From: Segetibacter sp.
GTDB taxonomy: Bacteria > Bacteroidota > Bacteroidia > Chitinophagales > Chitinophagaceae
Direction of reading: 5' to 3'
DNA length: 34,967 bases
NCBI GenBank assembly: GCA_021154405.1
Contig: JAJKIP010000027.1
Span: 1 to 34,967 of the forward strand
The notes beneath the pieces were generated by a model that was not told where the DNA came from, searched no databases, and was given only the letters and a program-made list of their open reading frames with translations. Below, one piece after another: positions 1 through 7,829 of this stretch. The position numbers were made by a program, and so were the translations under genes. Numbering within the stretch: position 1 is the first letter of the stretch; each line of letters starts with the position of its first letter.

Positions 1-114
1 CGATTGTGATTTTGATCAATCCGGGGTGGAATTCCAGGGCATAGATTCATGAACCTGGCCACAAAAATTAGACGTTTTAAAAACGGGATACTTTTTCAAT
101 AGCCTCATTTTGAC

Positions 115-122
115 TATATTTG
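115..122 (+). promoter_or_regulatory. Bacteroidota-type -7 promoter element for tRNA-His
   Basis: TATATTTG matches the Bacteroidota -7 consensus TAnnTTTG exactly and lies 34 bases before the mature tRNA 5' end. A T-rich TTTTTC at about 92-97 could serve as a weak -33 element. Assignment is by consensus and position only. Confidence 0.5.
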
Positions 123-156
123 CGCCCTGCAAATTTTCGCAGACTTGCAGATAAAC

Positions 157-231
157 GGTGATCATAGCTCAGTTGGTTAGAGCATCAGATTGTGGTTCTG
201 AGGGTCGTGGGTTCGAGCCCCATTGGTCACC
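157..231 (+). tRNA. tRNA-His (anticodon GTG)
   Basis: A full cloverleaf can be folded by eye. The acceptor stem GTGATCA (158-164) pairs with TGGTCAC (224-230). The extra G at 157 faces C231, which is the G-1:C73 pair diagnostic of tRNA-His. The D arm contains AGCTCAGTTGGTTAGAGC. The anticodon stem TCAGA/TCTGA encloses loop TTGTGGT with anticodon GTG at 192-194. The T arm GTGGG-TTCGAGC-CCCAT includes one G-U pair. The 3' CCA is not encoded, because CTG follows, so it must be added after transcription. A -7-like promoter element lies just upstream at 115-122. Confidence 0.97.
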
Positions 232-242
232 CTGAATTGTCC

Positions 243-300
243 ATAAGGTATATAAAGTTTCTACGGTAGCTGCTGGCTCTGCGGACTTTATATACCTTAT
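243..300. repeat. 16-bp perfect inverted repeat (long hairpin) after tRNA-His
   Basis: ATAAGGTATATAAAGT (243-258) is exactly complementary to ACTTTATATACCTTAT (285-300). A GC-richer loop of 26 bases separates the arms, and two G-U pairs could extend the stem inward. It begins 12 bases after the tRNA end and stops before the DUF445-like gene. No T-tract follows directly; the nearest run of T is at about 325-331. It is therefore not a textbook intrinsic terminator. It could be a processing or termination hairpin for the tRNA transcript. Confidence 0.85.
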
Positions 301-334
301 GTTCTTTATTAACAATAGCGTTCTCTTTTTTAAA

Positions 335-886
335 ATGAATTACTGGCTGTTTATTCTCCCAATTTTTGCTGCTCTGGTAGGCTGGAGCATTGGCAAACTG
401 GCGATCTGGGTCCTCATCTATCGCATCTGGCCTAAACGTCAACCTGCAATTGCTGAAAGCATTTCCAAATTTGTTGTACAGGAATTTTCAACGTTGAATC
501 TTGAACAAAAAATTGCTGATCCTTCCAACCTTTCAAAGGCCAGACCTGTGATCGAGTCGCATATTGATCATTTCCTTCGTGTGAAATTGAAAGATCAGAT
601 GCCGATGATCAGTATGTTCATTGGGGACAAGACAATTGATTCGCTCAAAACTATTTTCATGCAGGAGTTGGAGAATCTTTTCCCCGAAGTGATGAAACAT
701 TTTGCCGGCAATCTGCAATCAGAAATGGGAATTGAAAAGATGGTGAGGAATAAAATATCCGGTGTCTCTTCTGAATATGTAAATAAAATAGTAGGTAAGG
801 ATCTTCGTTATATAGCGGCTATTTGCGGCTTCACAGGTTTTATTACCGCACTTATTCAAATTATCATTACACAACTGTTTGTGTAA
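335..886 (+). CDS. DUF445-like membrane protein
   Basis: This encodes a 183-residue protein. Its N-terminal membrane segment has the pattern GW..GKLAIWVLIYR, which resembles the GW.TN.LAI.MLFRP signature of the DUF445 (YheB-like) family. A long, mostly helical middle part is rich in charged residues. A C-terminal hydrophobic segment, about residues 160-182, ends the protein, as in DUF445 proteins. The family's biochemical role is not established. I chose ATG 335 because the upstream in-frame ATG at 299 lies in the distal arm of the inverted repeat. The protein is short for the family, so it may be a compact Bacteroidota branch. The gene stands alone between tRNA-His and the TonB-dependent receptor. 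Confidence 0.65.
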   Translation: MNYWLFILPIFAALVGWSIGKLAIWVLIYRIWPKRQPAIAESISKFVVQEFSTLNLEQKIADPSNLSKARPVIESHIDHFLRVKLKDQMPMISMFIGDKTIDSLKTIFMQELENLFPEVMKHFAGNLQSEMGIEKMVRNKISGVSSEYVNKIVGKDLRYIAAICGFTGFITALIQIIITQLFV

Positions 887-904
887 ACATAATCTTATAA
901 AATA

Positions 905-935
905 GCCATTCGTCGATACAAGTTTGCCATTCGTC
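905..935 (+). promoter_or_regulatory. 10-bp direct repeat, candidate activator site upstream of the TonB-dependent receptor
   Basis: GCCATTCGTC occurs at 905-914 and again at 926-935, a period of 21 bp with an 11-bp spacer. Two same-orientation half-sites two helical turns apart is the geometry bound by LytTR-type response regulators. No LytTR gene is present in the window, so the regulator is an inference. The repeat sits 62 bp before the receptor start codon. Confidence 0.45.
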
Positions 936-996
936 AAGATGTTATTAACAATAGCAAGTTCCTGACTGATAACACGTCAAATGTTAAATTCATTTC

Positions 997-3678
997 ATGC
1001 ATAAATTTTTATCCTTTCTTATCCTGTTTTTTGCTGTTTTAGAGGTTTCGGCCCAGTTTCCTGGAGGCGGCGGTGGAAATCGCGGTAACGGGCAACAGAT
1101 AACCGGTCGTTTGTATGGCAAGATCGTGGAAACCAAATCCGGTAAACCTGTTGAATATGCTTCTGTGCAGCTTATCCAGAATAAGATGGATATGGTAACA
1201 AAGCAGAGAAAGGATACTGTAGTGAATGGTATGCTTACCCAGGCAAATGGTGAGTTCAGTTTGGAAGGAGTTTCAGTATTTGGTCAGCTGAAATTGAAAA
1301 TTAGTGCCATTGGATTCAAAGAGTTCACAGAAAATGTTTCATTTAATTTAAGACCTCCTGCCGGTGGTGCCGCACCAGGGGCTACTCAGGATTTCAGTTC
1401 CATGTTGGGTGCTCTGGACAAGGACCTTGGTAATATAAAAATAGAAATTGAAGAAAAGGTATTGGGCAATGTAGTAGTTGATGCAACAAGGCCAGGTCTT
1501 CAATTAGGTATCGATCGCAAAGTTTTCAATGTAGATAAGAATATTGTTTCTGCCGGCGGAACTGCTATCGATATCATGCGGAATGTTCCTTCTTTGAATG
1601 TGGATATTGATGGGAATGTTACCATGCGTAATAACTCTCCTCAATTATTTGTGGATGGTCGTCCCAGCAATCTTACTTTGGAACAGATACCAGCGGATGC
1701 CATTCAGAGTGTGGAACTGATCACTAATCCCTCTGCCAAATTTGATGCTTCTGGTGGAACAGCTGGCATTCTCAATATCGTATTGAAAAAGGAAAAGAAA
1801 GTTGGATACAATGGTAGTATTCGTGCCAACCTTGATTCACGCGCCCGGGTAGGTTTGGGCGGCGATATCAATTTGCGCCAGAAAAAAGTTAATCTCTTTG
1901 CAAATGCCATGCTCAACCAGCGTAAATCCATTGCTACTGGTACAACTGACAGGCAGAATTTTTATACTACACCTGATGTCAACGTTTATCAAAAGGACCG
2001 TTCAGTTCAATTAGGCGGATTCGGTTTTGCAAGAGGTGGGTTTGATTATTTTATCGATAACAGGAATACACTTTCACTGGCGGTTAATTATGCCAGGGGC
2101 CAGTTCAAACCAAGCGCAGTAAGTGATATCCTGTTTGATTCTCTGTATTCTACTAAAGTTTCTTCCTTCCAGCAGCGCATAACAAATACCGAAGGTAATT
2201 TCAGGAACCTGGGTACTACATTAAGTTTTAAACATAATTTTCCAAAGGCAGGAAAGGAATTGACGGCAGATATAACTTATAATGGTAGCCGGAATGATAA
2301 CGAGAGTTTTATCACAACAGACTATCAAAACGTTCCGCAATACCAAACCCTCAGCACCTATAGCCAGCAGCAGGTAGTTGAAGGAAAGAATCAGAACCTG
2401 ATTGTTCAGACAGATTATGCCAATCCTATTACCGATAAATCCAAGATTGAGTTCGGATTAAGGGCCCAGTTGCGCAGGACAAATAGCGAGAACGCTTTTT
2501 ACATTGATTCATTTAATACTAAAAAGTTTACGCTGCAGCCACAATCGCAGTCTGATTACAAGAGTAATGATCAGGTGTATGCGGCTTATGCTACCTATAC
2601 CAGACAGGGAAAGATTTTTGGTTACCAGTTAGGTCTGAGAGCTGAAAGTTCCGATTACCATGGTGAAGCTTCAGCACAAAATTTTGATATTCATTTCCCG
2701 ATCAGTTTCTTCCCAAGTGTTTTCCTTTCTCAAAAACTGGGAGAAACACAAAGCCTGCAGTTGAATTATAGTCGCCGGATCAATCGTCCCAATTTTTGGC
2801 AGTTGACACCTTTTACTGATTCATCTGACCGCTTAAACCCCAGCAAAGGAAACCCAGGCCTTAAACCTGAGTTCACAAATTCCTTCGAACTGTCTTATGA
2901 AAAGACTTTCAAAAACAGGGGCAATTTCCTTGCCTCTATTTATTATAAGACAACAACAGATCTTATTACCAGGTTCCAGCAACAGGGAACTGGCGCGGGT
3001 GGAGAACCTGTTATATTAACCACATACATTAATGCCAATTCAAGTTTTGTTACCGGACTTGAACTGACCATGCGCAATAGTTTTACAAAGTGGTGGGAAT
3101 TCACTCCTAATTTCAATCTTTATACTTCTGATGTAAAGATTGATATTCCGGGTGAGGAAGATCAGCCAAGGCTGACCAGCTATTTTGTAAAAGTGAATAA
3201 CACATTCAAATTACCGAAGAATATCTCCTTCCAGTTATCTGGTGATTATCAATCCAAGACTGTATTACCACCGGGTGGTACAGGAGGAGGCGGAGGATTT
3301 GGCGGTGGTGGTGGCCGTGGTGGTCCTGGCGGTGGAGGCCCGGGTGGTGGCTTTGGAGGTGCTGCATCGGCATCACAGGGATTTATCCGTCCAACTTATG
3401 GAGTGGACGCTGCGGTACGTTATGAGTTCCTCAAAAACAGAACAGCTTCCATTTCACTTAATGTGAACGATATCTTCCGTACAAGACGCCAGGATATCCA
3501 TTCTGAATCTGCTTTCTTTAGTCAGGATGTATTTCGCAGGCGTGATCCGCAGATACTTCGTCTTAATTTCAACTGGCGCTTCGGTAAATTTGACGCAAGT
3601 CTCTTCAAGCGTAAGAATATGAAAAGTGAAAGCCAGGGCATCGATGCGAGTCAAATGGGCGGAGGTCTGGGTCAATAA
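997..3678 (+). CDS. TonB-dependent receptor, outer-membrane beta-barrel family
   Basis: This encodes an 893-residue outer-membrane protein. A signal peptide (MHKFLSFLILFF...VSAQ) is followed by a Gly-rich linker. A carboxypeptidase-regulatory-like domain spans about residues 37-105 (GKIVETKSGKPVEYASVQL). A plug-like domain lies at about 165-265, with DIMRNVPSLNVD, LFVDGRPSN and the GTAGILNIVLKK ending. The rest is a beta-barrel with many aromatic-ended strands and motifs such as NYSRRINRPNFWQLTPF and NPGLKPE. These match the Bacteroidota outer-membrane beta-barrel family (PF14905-like) rather than the SusC type. No SusD-like partner is adjacent, so the substrate is unknown. A Gly-rich insert (about residues 760-788) interrupts the late barrel. 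A direct repeat upstream and a strong hairpin terminator downstream suggest a single-gene transcript. Confidence 0.92.
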   Translation: MHKFLSFLILFFAVLEVSAQFPGGGGGNRGNGQQITGRLYGKIVETKSGKPVEYASVQLIQNKMDMVTKQRKDTVVNGMLTQANGEFSLEGVSVFGQLKLKISAIGFKEFTENVSFNLRPPAGGAAPGATQDFSSMLGALDKDLGNIKIEIEEKVLGNVVVDATRPGLQLGIDRKVFNVDKNIVSAGGTAIDIMRNVPSLNVDIDGNVTMRNNSPQLFVDGRPSNLTLEQIPADAIQSVELITNPSAKFDASGGTAGILNIVLKKEKKVGYNGSIRANLDSRARVGLGGDINLRQKKVNLFANAMLNQRKSIATGTTDRQNFYTTPDVNVYQKDRSVQLGGFGFARGGFDYFIDNRNTLSLAVNYARGQFKPSAVSDILFDSLYSTKVSSFQQRITNTEGNFRNLGTTLSFKHNFPKAGKELTADITYNGSRNDNESFITTDYQNVPQYQTLSTYSQQQVVEGKNQNLIVQTDYANPITDKSKIEFGLRAQLRRTNSENAFYIDSFNTKKFTLQPQSQSDYKSNDQVYAAYATYTRQGKIFGYQLGLRAESSDYHGEASAQNFDIHFPISFFPSVFLSQKLGETQSLQLNYSRRINRPNFWQLTPFTDSSDRLNPSKGNPGLKPEFTNSFELSYEKTFKNRGNFLASIYYKTTTDLITRFQQQGTGAGGEPVILTTYINANSSFVTGLELTMRNSFTKWWEFTPNFNLYTSDVKIDIPGEEDQPRLTSYFVKVNNTFKLPKNISFQLSGDYQSKTVLPPGGTGGGGGFGGGGGRGGPGGGGPGGGFGGAASASQGFIRPTYGVDAAVRYEFLKNRTASISLNVNDIFRTRRQDIHSESAFFSQDVFRRRDPQILRLNFNWRFGKFDASLFKRKNMKSESQGIDASQMGGGLGQ

Positions 3679-3708
3679 GAAGTCAAAAGATTAACTAATA
3701 GGTTATAG

Positions 3709-3763
3709 AGAGAGCCGTAGAGTATTCCGATAGCTATCGGGATTTTCTGCGGCTCTCTTTTTC
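3709..3763 (+). terminator. Intrinsic terminator after the TonB-dependent receptor
   Basis: AGAGAGCCGTAGA (3709-3721) pairs with TCTGCGGCTCTCT (3746-3758), giving a 13-bp stem with one G-U pair. A run of T (3758-3762) follows. Nested in the loop is the perfect 14-base palindrome CCGATAGCTATCGG (3727-3740). The 3' flank supports termination of plus-strand transcription. Confidence 0.88.
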
Positions 3764-3864
3764 CAGGTGAGTCTGCAATCTTCTCTAGACCCACTATTCT
3801 CCCTGGTTCTCTTTAATCCTCTGTCGTTCTTTATGCGGCAAAACTATCACGCACAGTATTCCCA

Positions 3865-3895
3865 TTTGTTTGAACTTTAAACTCCTGTATATTTG
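3865..3895 (+). promoter_or_regulatory. Bacteroidota-type promoter of the glycan cluster
   Basis: TTTG (3865-3868), a 19-base spacer and TATATTTG (3888-3895) match the Bacteroidota consensus TTTG-N19-TAnnTTTG exactly. Transcription would begin at about 3900, at or just before ATG 3902. That implies a very short or absent leader, and it rules out the TTG at 3893 as a start codon. Confidence 0.65.
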
Positions 3896-3901
3896 GAGCT
3901 T

Positions 3902-4915
3902 ATGGGCGAACCATTGCGTTTTGCGATTATCGGGTGCGGAAAAATTGCAGGCAGGCACGCAGAACAGGCCTGTTCCCATGGACAGCTTGTCGCTGTTTGT
4001 GATATCATTCCTGAAAAGGCCAATGCGCTGGCCAGCCAATATAAGGCCCAACCATATTATTCTATCGAAGGCCTGCTGGCAACTGAGAAAAATATCGATC
4101 TCATTGCAATATGCACTCCCAACTGGTTACATGCCGAACATTCCATTCATTGTCTGCGGGAAGGACACCATGTTTTATGTGAGAAGCCGCTTGCCATTTC
4201 TAAAATTGATGCTGAAGCAATGATCTGGCATGCGCAGGAAAACAGGAGAAAGCTTTTTGTTGTTAAATCTACCCGGTATAATCCGGCATTGATTGAACTA
4301 AAAAAACTGCTGGATGAAGGCAAAGCCGGCAAGGCTTTAAGCTTTCAGCTAAACTGTTTCTGGAACCGTCCCCCAGCCTATTATGAAGGAAACTGGAGAG
4401 GTAAGATCAAAACGGATGGTGGCACTCTTTTTACCCAGTTCAGCCATTATATAGATGCATTGCTTTGGTTATTTGGAAGCGTGAAAAACGTGAATGGTTT
4501 CCGGAAAAATCAAATTCATGCAGACAGCATTGAGTTTGAGGATAGCGGAATTGCTTCACTGGAAATGGAAAATGGAGTGATCGGTGGTTTGAACTGGTCC
4601 GTGAATACCTTTCAAAAGAATATGGAAGTATCCCTGACAATCCTTGCTGAGAAAGCTACTCTGAAACTGGCTGGTGAATACATGAACCAGGTAGACTATC
4701 AACTTGGTGAATCAATTACCCTGCATTCAAAAGATGAAGGAAGCGCCAATGATTATGGCTTTTATAAGGGATCGATGAGCAATCATGATAAGCTCTATGG
4801 ACATTTGGTAAAGGCCCTGAAGGATGACCAGCATCCATTTACATCGGCCGTTGATGGCCTTAAAACTGTTGAGGCAATCGAATTAATCTACGATAGCATT
4901 CCTTTAGATAAGTAA
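3902..4915 (+). CDS. Gfo/Idh/MocA family sugar(-nucleotide) oxidoreductase
   Basis: This encodes a 337-residue NAD(P)-dependent dehydrogenase. The N-terminal Rossmann motif GCGKIAGRH is at residues 11-19. The family signature CEKPLA carries the catalytic Lys at about residue 95. In the C-terminal domain, DGGTLFTQFSHYID supplies His at about 182 and Asp at about 185. The stretch from NRPPAYY to WRGKIKTDGG resembles WbpB/WlbA, which oxidise UDP-N-acetylglucosaminuronate in surface-sugar synthesis. That substrate is an inference from likeness and from the two glycosyltransferases that follow. An in-frame TTG at 3893 lies inside the -7 box of the promoter, so I start at ATG 3902, four bases after a GGAG. 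The next gene begins 9 bases after the stop, so the three genes probably form one operon. Confidence 0.85.
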   Translation: MGEPLRFAIIGCGKIAGRHAEQACSHGQLVAVCDIIPEKANALASQYKAQPYYSIEGLLATEKNIDLIAICTPNWLHAEHSIHCLREGHHVLCEKPLAISKIDAEAMIWHAQENRRKLFVVKSTRYNPALIELKKLLDEGKAGKALSFQLNCFWNRPPAYYEGNWRGKIKTDGGTLFTQFSHYIDALLWLFGSVKNVNGFRKNQIHADSIEFEDSGIASLEMENGVIGGLNWSVNTFQKNMEVSLTILAEKATLKLAGEYMNQVDYQLGESITLHSKDEGSANDYGFYKGSMSNHDKLYGHLVKALKDDQHPFTSAVDGLKTVEAIELIYDSIPLDK

Positions 4916-4924
4916 ATCTTCCAA

Positions 4925-6016
4925 TTGAAAAGAATCTTTTTCACAGTAACCAATGATCTTACCTATGATCAGCGAATGAGGCGGATCTGTACGTCCCTGG
5001 CGGAGAATGGGTATGCGGTTACGCTGGTTGGTTTTCGAAAAAAGAATTCAAAAGCATTAGGAGAGGAAAAATTTATTCAAAAAAGACTTCCCCTGCTCTT
5101 CCAAAAAGGAAAAGGATTTTATGTTGAAGTTAATCTGCGACTTTTCCTCTATCTCTTATACAAAAGAATGAATGCTGTCTGTGCCATTGATCTTGATACC
5201 ATACTGCCCTGCCTGTTCATTTCAAAATTGAAGGGAGTTTTCAGGATTTATGATGCGCATGAATTATTTACGGAAACCAAGGAAGTAGTGACGCGTCCGG
5301 GTATTCAGAAGGTTTGGAGAAAGGTAGAGCGGTATGCAGTCCCAAAGTTCAGCAAAGCTTATACCGTAGGCCAGAGTATCGCTGAAGAATTCAGGAAACG
5401 ATATAATATACAGTTTGAGGTTATACGAAATCTTACCAGATTGCGCGACGAAATTCCAGATCCCCAACCACGGAAATTTGTATTGTACCAGGGAGCTGTT
5501 AATGAAGCAAGGGCATTTGAGTACCTGATCCCTGCCATGAAGCAGGTAAATAATAAACTGGTTGTTTGTGGGGATGGCAACTTCATGGACCAGTTAAGAA
5601 AACTGATTAAAGAAAATGGGGTTGAAGAAAAGGTTGAGTTACGAGGCATGCTTCCGCCTGAAGAATTATGGCAGGCTTCATTACATGCAAAGGTTGGAAT
5701 TACCATTATTGAGAATCTGGGGTTGAATCAGTACTATTCCCTGCCAAATAAATTTTTTGATTATATACATGCTGCTGTGCCTCAGGTAGCCGTTGATTAC
5801 CCGGAATACCGTCGGATCAACGGTCAGTTTGAGGTTGCAGTTTTGCTGGAAAAGACAGATCCTGAAATAATTTCCGCTGCTATCAACAATTTGCTCCTAA
5901 ATGATGTTCTATACAAAAGATTGAAGGATAATTGCATTATGGCGCGAAATACACTGAATTGGCAACAGGAGGAAAAAAAATTACTATTATTTTACCAATC
6001 TGTCTTTAAACAGTGA
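4925..6016 (+). CDS. Glycosyltransferase, GT-B fold, family 4-like (TTG start)
   Basis: This encodes a 363-residue cytoplasmic glycosyltransferase that probably moves a sugar from a nucleotide donor onto a growing surface glycan. The N-terminal acceptor half starts MKRIFFTVTNDLTYDQRM, a beginning typical of Bacteroidota GT4 proteins, and contains IYDAHELF. The C-terminal donor half has LYQGAVNEARAFEYLI, VVCGDGN and the donor-site motif SLPNKFFDYIHAA. No ATG lies near the conserved N-terminus. The start is therefore the TTG at 4925, nine bases after the upstream stop, and internal ATGs would remove the first strand of the Rossmann fold. The 3' end overlaps the next gene by 4 bases (GTGA). Donor and acceptor cannot be read from sequence. 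Confidence 0.85.
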   Translation: MKRIFFTVTNDLTYDQRMRRICTSLAENGYAVTLVGFRKKNSKALGEEKFIQKRLPLLFQKGKGFYVEVNLRLFLYLLYKRMNAVCAIDLDTILPCLFISKLKGVFRIYDAHELFTETKEVVTRPGIQKVWRKVERYAVPKFSKAYTVGQSIAEEFRKRYNIQFEVIRNLTRLRDEIPDPQPRKFVLYQGAVNEARAFEYLIPAMKQVNNKLVVCGDGNFMDQLRKLIKENGVEEKVELRGMLPPEELWQASLHAKVGITIIENLGLNQYYSLPNKFFDYIHAAVPQVAVDYPEYRRINGQFEVAVLLEKTDPEIISAAINNLLLNDVLYKRLKDNCIMARNTLNWQQEEKKLLLFYQSVFKQ

Positions 6017-7143
6017 GTCGTCAGGTCCATATAGTTTGCCTGGATGTTCCCTGGCCACCGGATTATGGTGGTGTTATTGATATGATGAATCGTATCATGG
6101 CATTTAAACGAATGGGGGTTGGCATTCATCTTCATTACTTCAGCTATAATGAACGCGGTACACCGCCTGAACTTGATCAATATTGTCAGACGGTAAATGT
6201 CTATCAGCGCGAAAAGCCCGGCAAGAGTTTATCTCTTCATCTTCCTTATATAGTTGCTTCCCGTATTAATAAAGAATTGATATCACGCCTGGAAGCTGAT
6301 AATCATCCGATCCTGCTTGAAGGGATACACTGCACTGGTATTTTAAAAGAAATGAACATAAGCCAGCGGAAGGTTGTGGTGAGGATGCACAATGAAGAAA
6401 GTGTTTATTATAAAGAACTGGCAAGGGCTGAACAAGGCTGGCTCAAAAAACTGTATTTCTATAATGAAAGCCGGCTTATTCGTAAATACAGCCATCATCT
6501 CCCCCATGAATGTGTTTATGCCTGCGTTTCACAAAAGGATATTCAGGTTCTTAAAAATGATTATCATCTGGAGAAGGTAGAGTTCCTTCCCACCTTTCCT
6601 GCATGGCAGAATGTATGTAGCCAGGAAGGGTTAGGTAATTTCTGTTTGTATCATGGAAATCTATCTGTTCCCGAAAATGAAGAAGCAGCTGCCTGGCTGA
6701 TCTGCAATGTTTTTACAAAGGCCCGTGTACCTTTTATCGTGGCCGGAAAAAAACCTTCAAAAAAATTACAGCGTATTGCAGGGCTTTGTCAGCACACCTG
6801 CCTGGTGGCTAATCCATCCGAGAAGGAAATGAATGACCTGGTAAGAAAAGCCCATATTCACACACTGCCCTGCTTTAATAAGGGAATTACAGGGATTAGG
6901 TTGAAACTATTGCATGCATTATTTGAGGGGAGACATTGCGTGGTCAATGAACCGATGGTAGCAGGTACCGGATTGGAGGAAGCCTGCCATATTGGAAGCA
7001 ATGCCAATGCCTTTGCTTCTATCATCCTGCAATTGCACAATCATCCCTATTCGAGGGAAGAAACCATCCTGAGAAAACAGTTATTGGGAGATACTTACAA
7101 TAACGATAAAAATACCCGGCAGCTTAGTCAATGGTTATGGTAG
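6013..7143 (+). CDS. Glycosyltransferase, GT-B-like (GTG start)
   Basis: This encodes a 376-residue protein. The N-terminus, HIVCLDVPWPPDYGGVIDM, is a glycine-containing donor/acceptor loop typical of GT4-like enzymes. VVRMHNEESVYYKELA is a pattern often seen in Bacteroidota glycosyltransferases. The C-terminal half has FCLYHGNLSVPENEEAA, FIVAGKKPS and GITGIRLKLLHALFEGRH, which correspond to the donor-binding half. The start is GTG 6013, which overlaps the previous stop as GTGA and implies translational coupling. It lacks the clear EX7E-type motif, so family assignment is looser than for its neighbour. The last 20 bp overlap the 3' end of ftsE on the opposite strand. It probably works with the upstream oxidoreductase and glycosyltransferase in one glycan pathway. 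Confidence 0.78.
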   Translation: MSRQVHIVCLDVPWPPDYGGVIDMMNRIMAFKRMGVGIHLHYFSYNERGTPPELDQYCQTVNVYQREKPGKSLSLHLPYIVASRINKELISRLEADNHPILLEGIHCTGILKEMNISQRKVVVRMHNEESVYYKELARAEQGWLKKLYFYNESRLIRKYSHHLPHECVYACVSQKDIQVLKNDYHLEKVEFLPTFPAWQNVCSQEGLGNFCLYHGNLSVPENEEAAAWLICNVFTKARVPFIVAGKKPSKKLQRIAGLCQHTCLVANPSEKEMNDLVRKAHIHTLPCFNKGITGIRLKLLHALFEGRHCVVNEPMVAGTGLEEACHIGSNANAFASIILQLHNHPYSREETILRKQLLGDTYNNDKNTRQLSQWLW

Positions 7144-7813
7144 CATTATCCAGTACTCTGCCCTTTTCTGTGCGGATCATCCTGGCAGGGAATTTTTGCA
7201 CAACTATATAGTCATGTGTAGCCATTACAATAGCTGTGTTGAAATCTTTGCAAATATGGAATAAAAGATTCATGATCTCATCCGAGGTTTCCGGGTCAAG
7301 ATTACCTGTAGGCTCATCAGCCAGGATCAATTTGGGAGAATTTAATAATGCCCTGGCGATATCAACGCGTTGCTGCTCACCTCCACTCAACTCAAATGGC
7401 ATTTTGAAACCTTTGGCTTTTAAACCCACTTTGTCAAGTACATCGTCAATTTTTTCATCCATCAGTTTGTCATCTTTCCAGCCAGTAGCCTTTAATACGA
7501 ATTTTAGATTATTATTTACATTCCGGTCTGTCAGTAACTGGAAATCCTGGAATACCACGCCCAGATTGCGGCGCAGATAAGGTACTTTTTTCCAGGTAAG
7601 TCCTTTAATGGCGAAACCGGCAACTGTAGCGTCACCCTCTGTTAGCGGCAATTCTCCATAAAGCGTTTTCAGCAGGCTGGACTTGCCTGTTCCTGTTTTG
7701 CCTACCAGATACACAAACTCTCCTTTATTTACCCTCAGGTTCACGTCCTGTAACACCAGGCTTACACCCTGGTAAATATTGGCGTGATTGATCTCAATAA
7801 TTGGCTCCGACAT
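7124..7813 (-). CDS. ftsE: Cell-division ABC transporter ATP-binding protein FtsE
   Basis: This encodes a 229-residue ABC ATPase with every motif intact: Walker A GKTGTGKS (38-45), Q-loop Gln89 in VVFQDFQLL, signature LSGGEQQR (142-149), Walker [13 protein letters not shown] (162-173) and H-loop His200 in ATHDY. The size, the lack of extra domains and the sequence [14 protein letters not shown] fit FtsE. FtsE pairs with the membrane protein FtsX to couple divisome constriction to peptidoglycan hydrolase activation. No ftsX lies next to it here. A LolD/MacB-type ATPase is the alternative, but the motif details favour FtsE. The gene stands alone and ends inside the convergent glycosyltransferase gene, with a 20-bp overlap. 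A promoter-like TATTTTTG lies 17 bases upstream of the ATG. Confidence 0.85.
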   Translation of the reverse strand: MSEPIIEINHANIYQGVSLVLQDVNLRVNKGEFVYLVGKTGTGKSSLLKTLYGELPLTEGDATVAGFAIKGLTWKKVPYLRRNLGVVFQDFQLLTDRNVNNNLKFVLKATGWKDDKLMDEKIDDVLDKVGLKAKGFKMPFELSGGEQQRVDIARALLNSPKLILADEPTGNLDPETSDEIMNLLFHICKDFNTAIVMATHDYIVVQKFPARMIRTEKGRVLDNATITID

Positions 7814-7829
7814 TAAACTGCTTTTGCTG

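Noticed and set aside
1-52. A short plus-strand frame open from the left edge to a TGA at 50-52, and a minus-strand frame starting at ATG 49
   Set aside because: Both are under 20 codons within the window and show no recognisable motif, so neither can be supported as a gene end or start.
306-955. A 14-bp direct repeat TTATTAACAATAGC at 306-319 and 942-955, each upstream of a gene
   Set aside because: In an AT-rich window of this size one or two exact 14-base matches are expected by chance, and the spacing to the two genes differs.
3242-3466. An open frame with a Val/Ala-rich translation inside the TonB-dependent receptor gene
   Set aside because: It is the out-of-frame reading of the glycine-codon-rich tract and overlaps a convincing gene.
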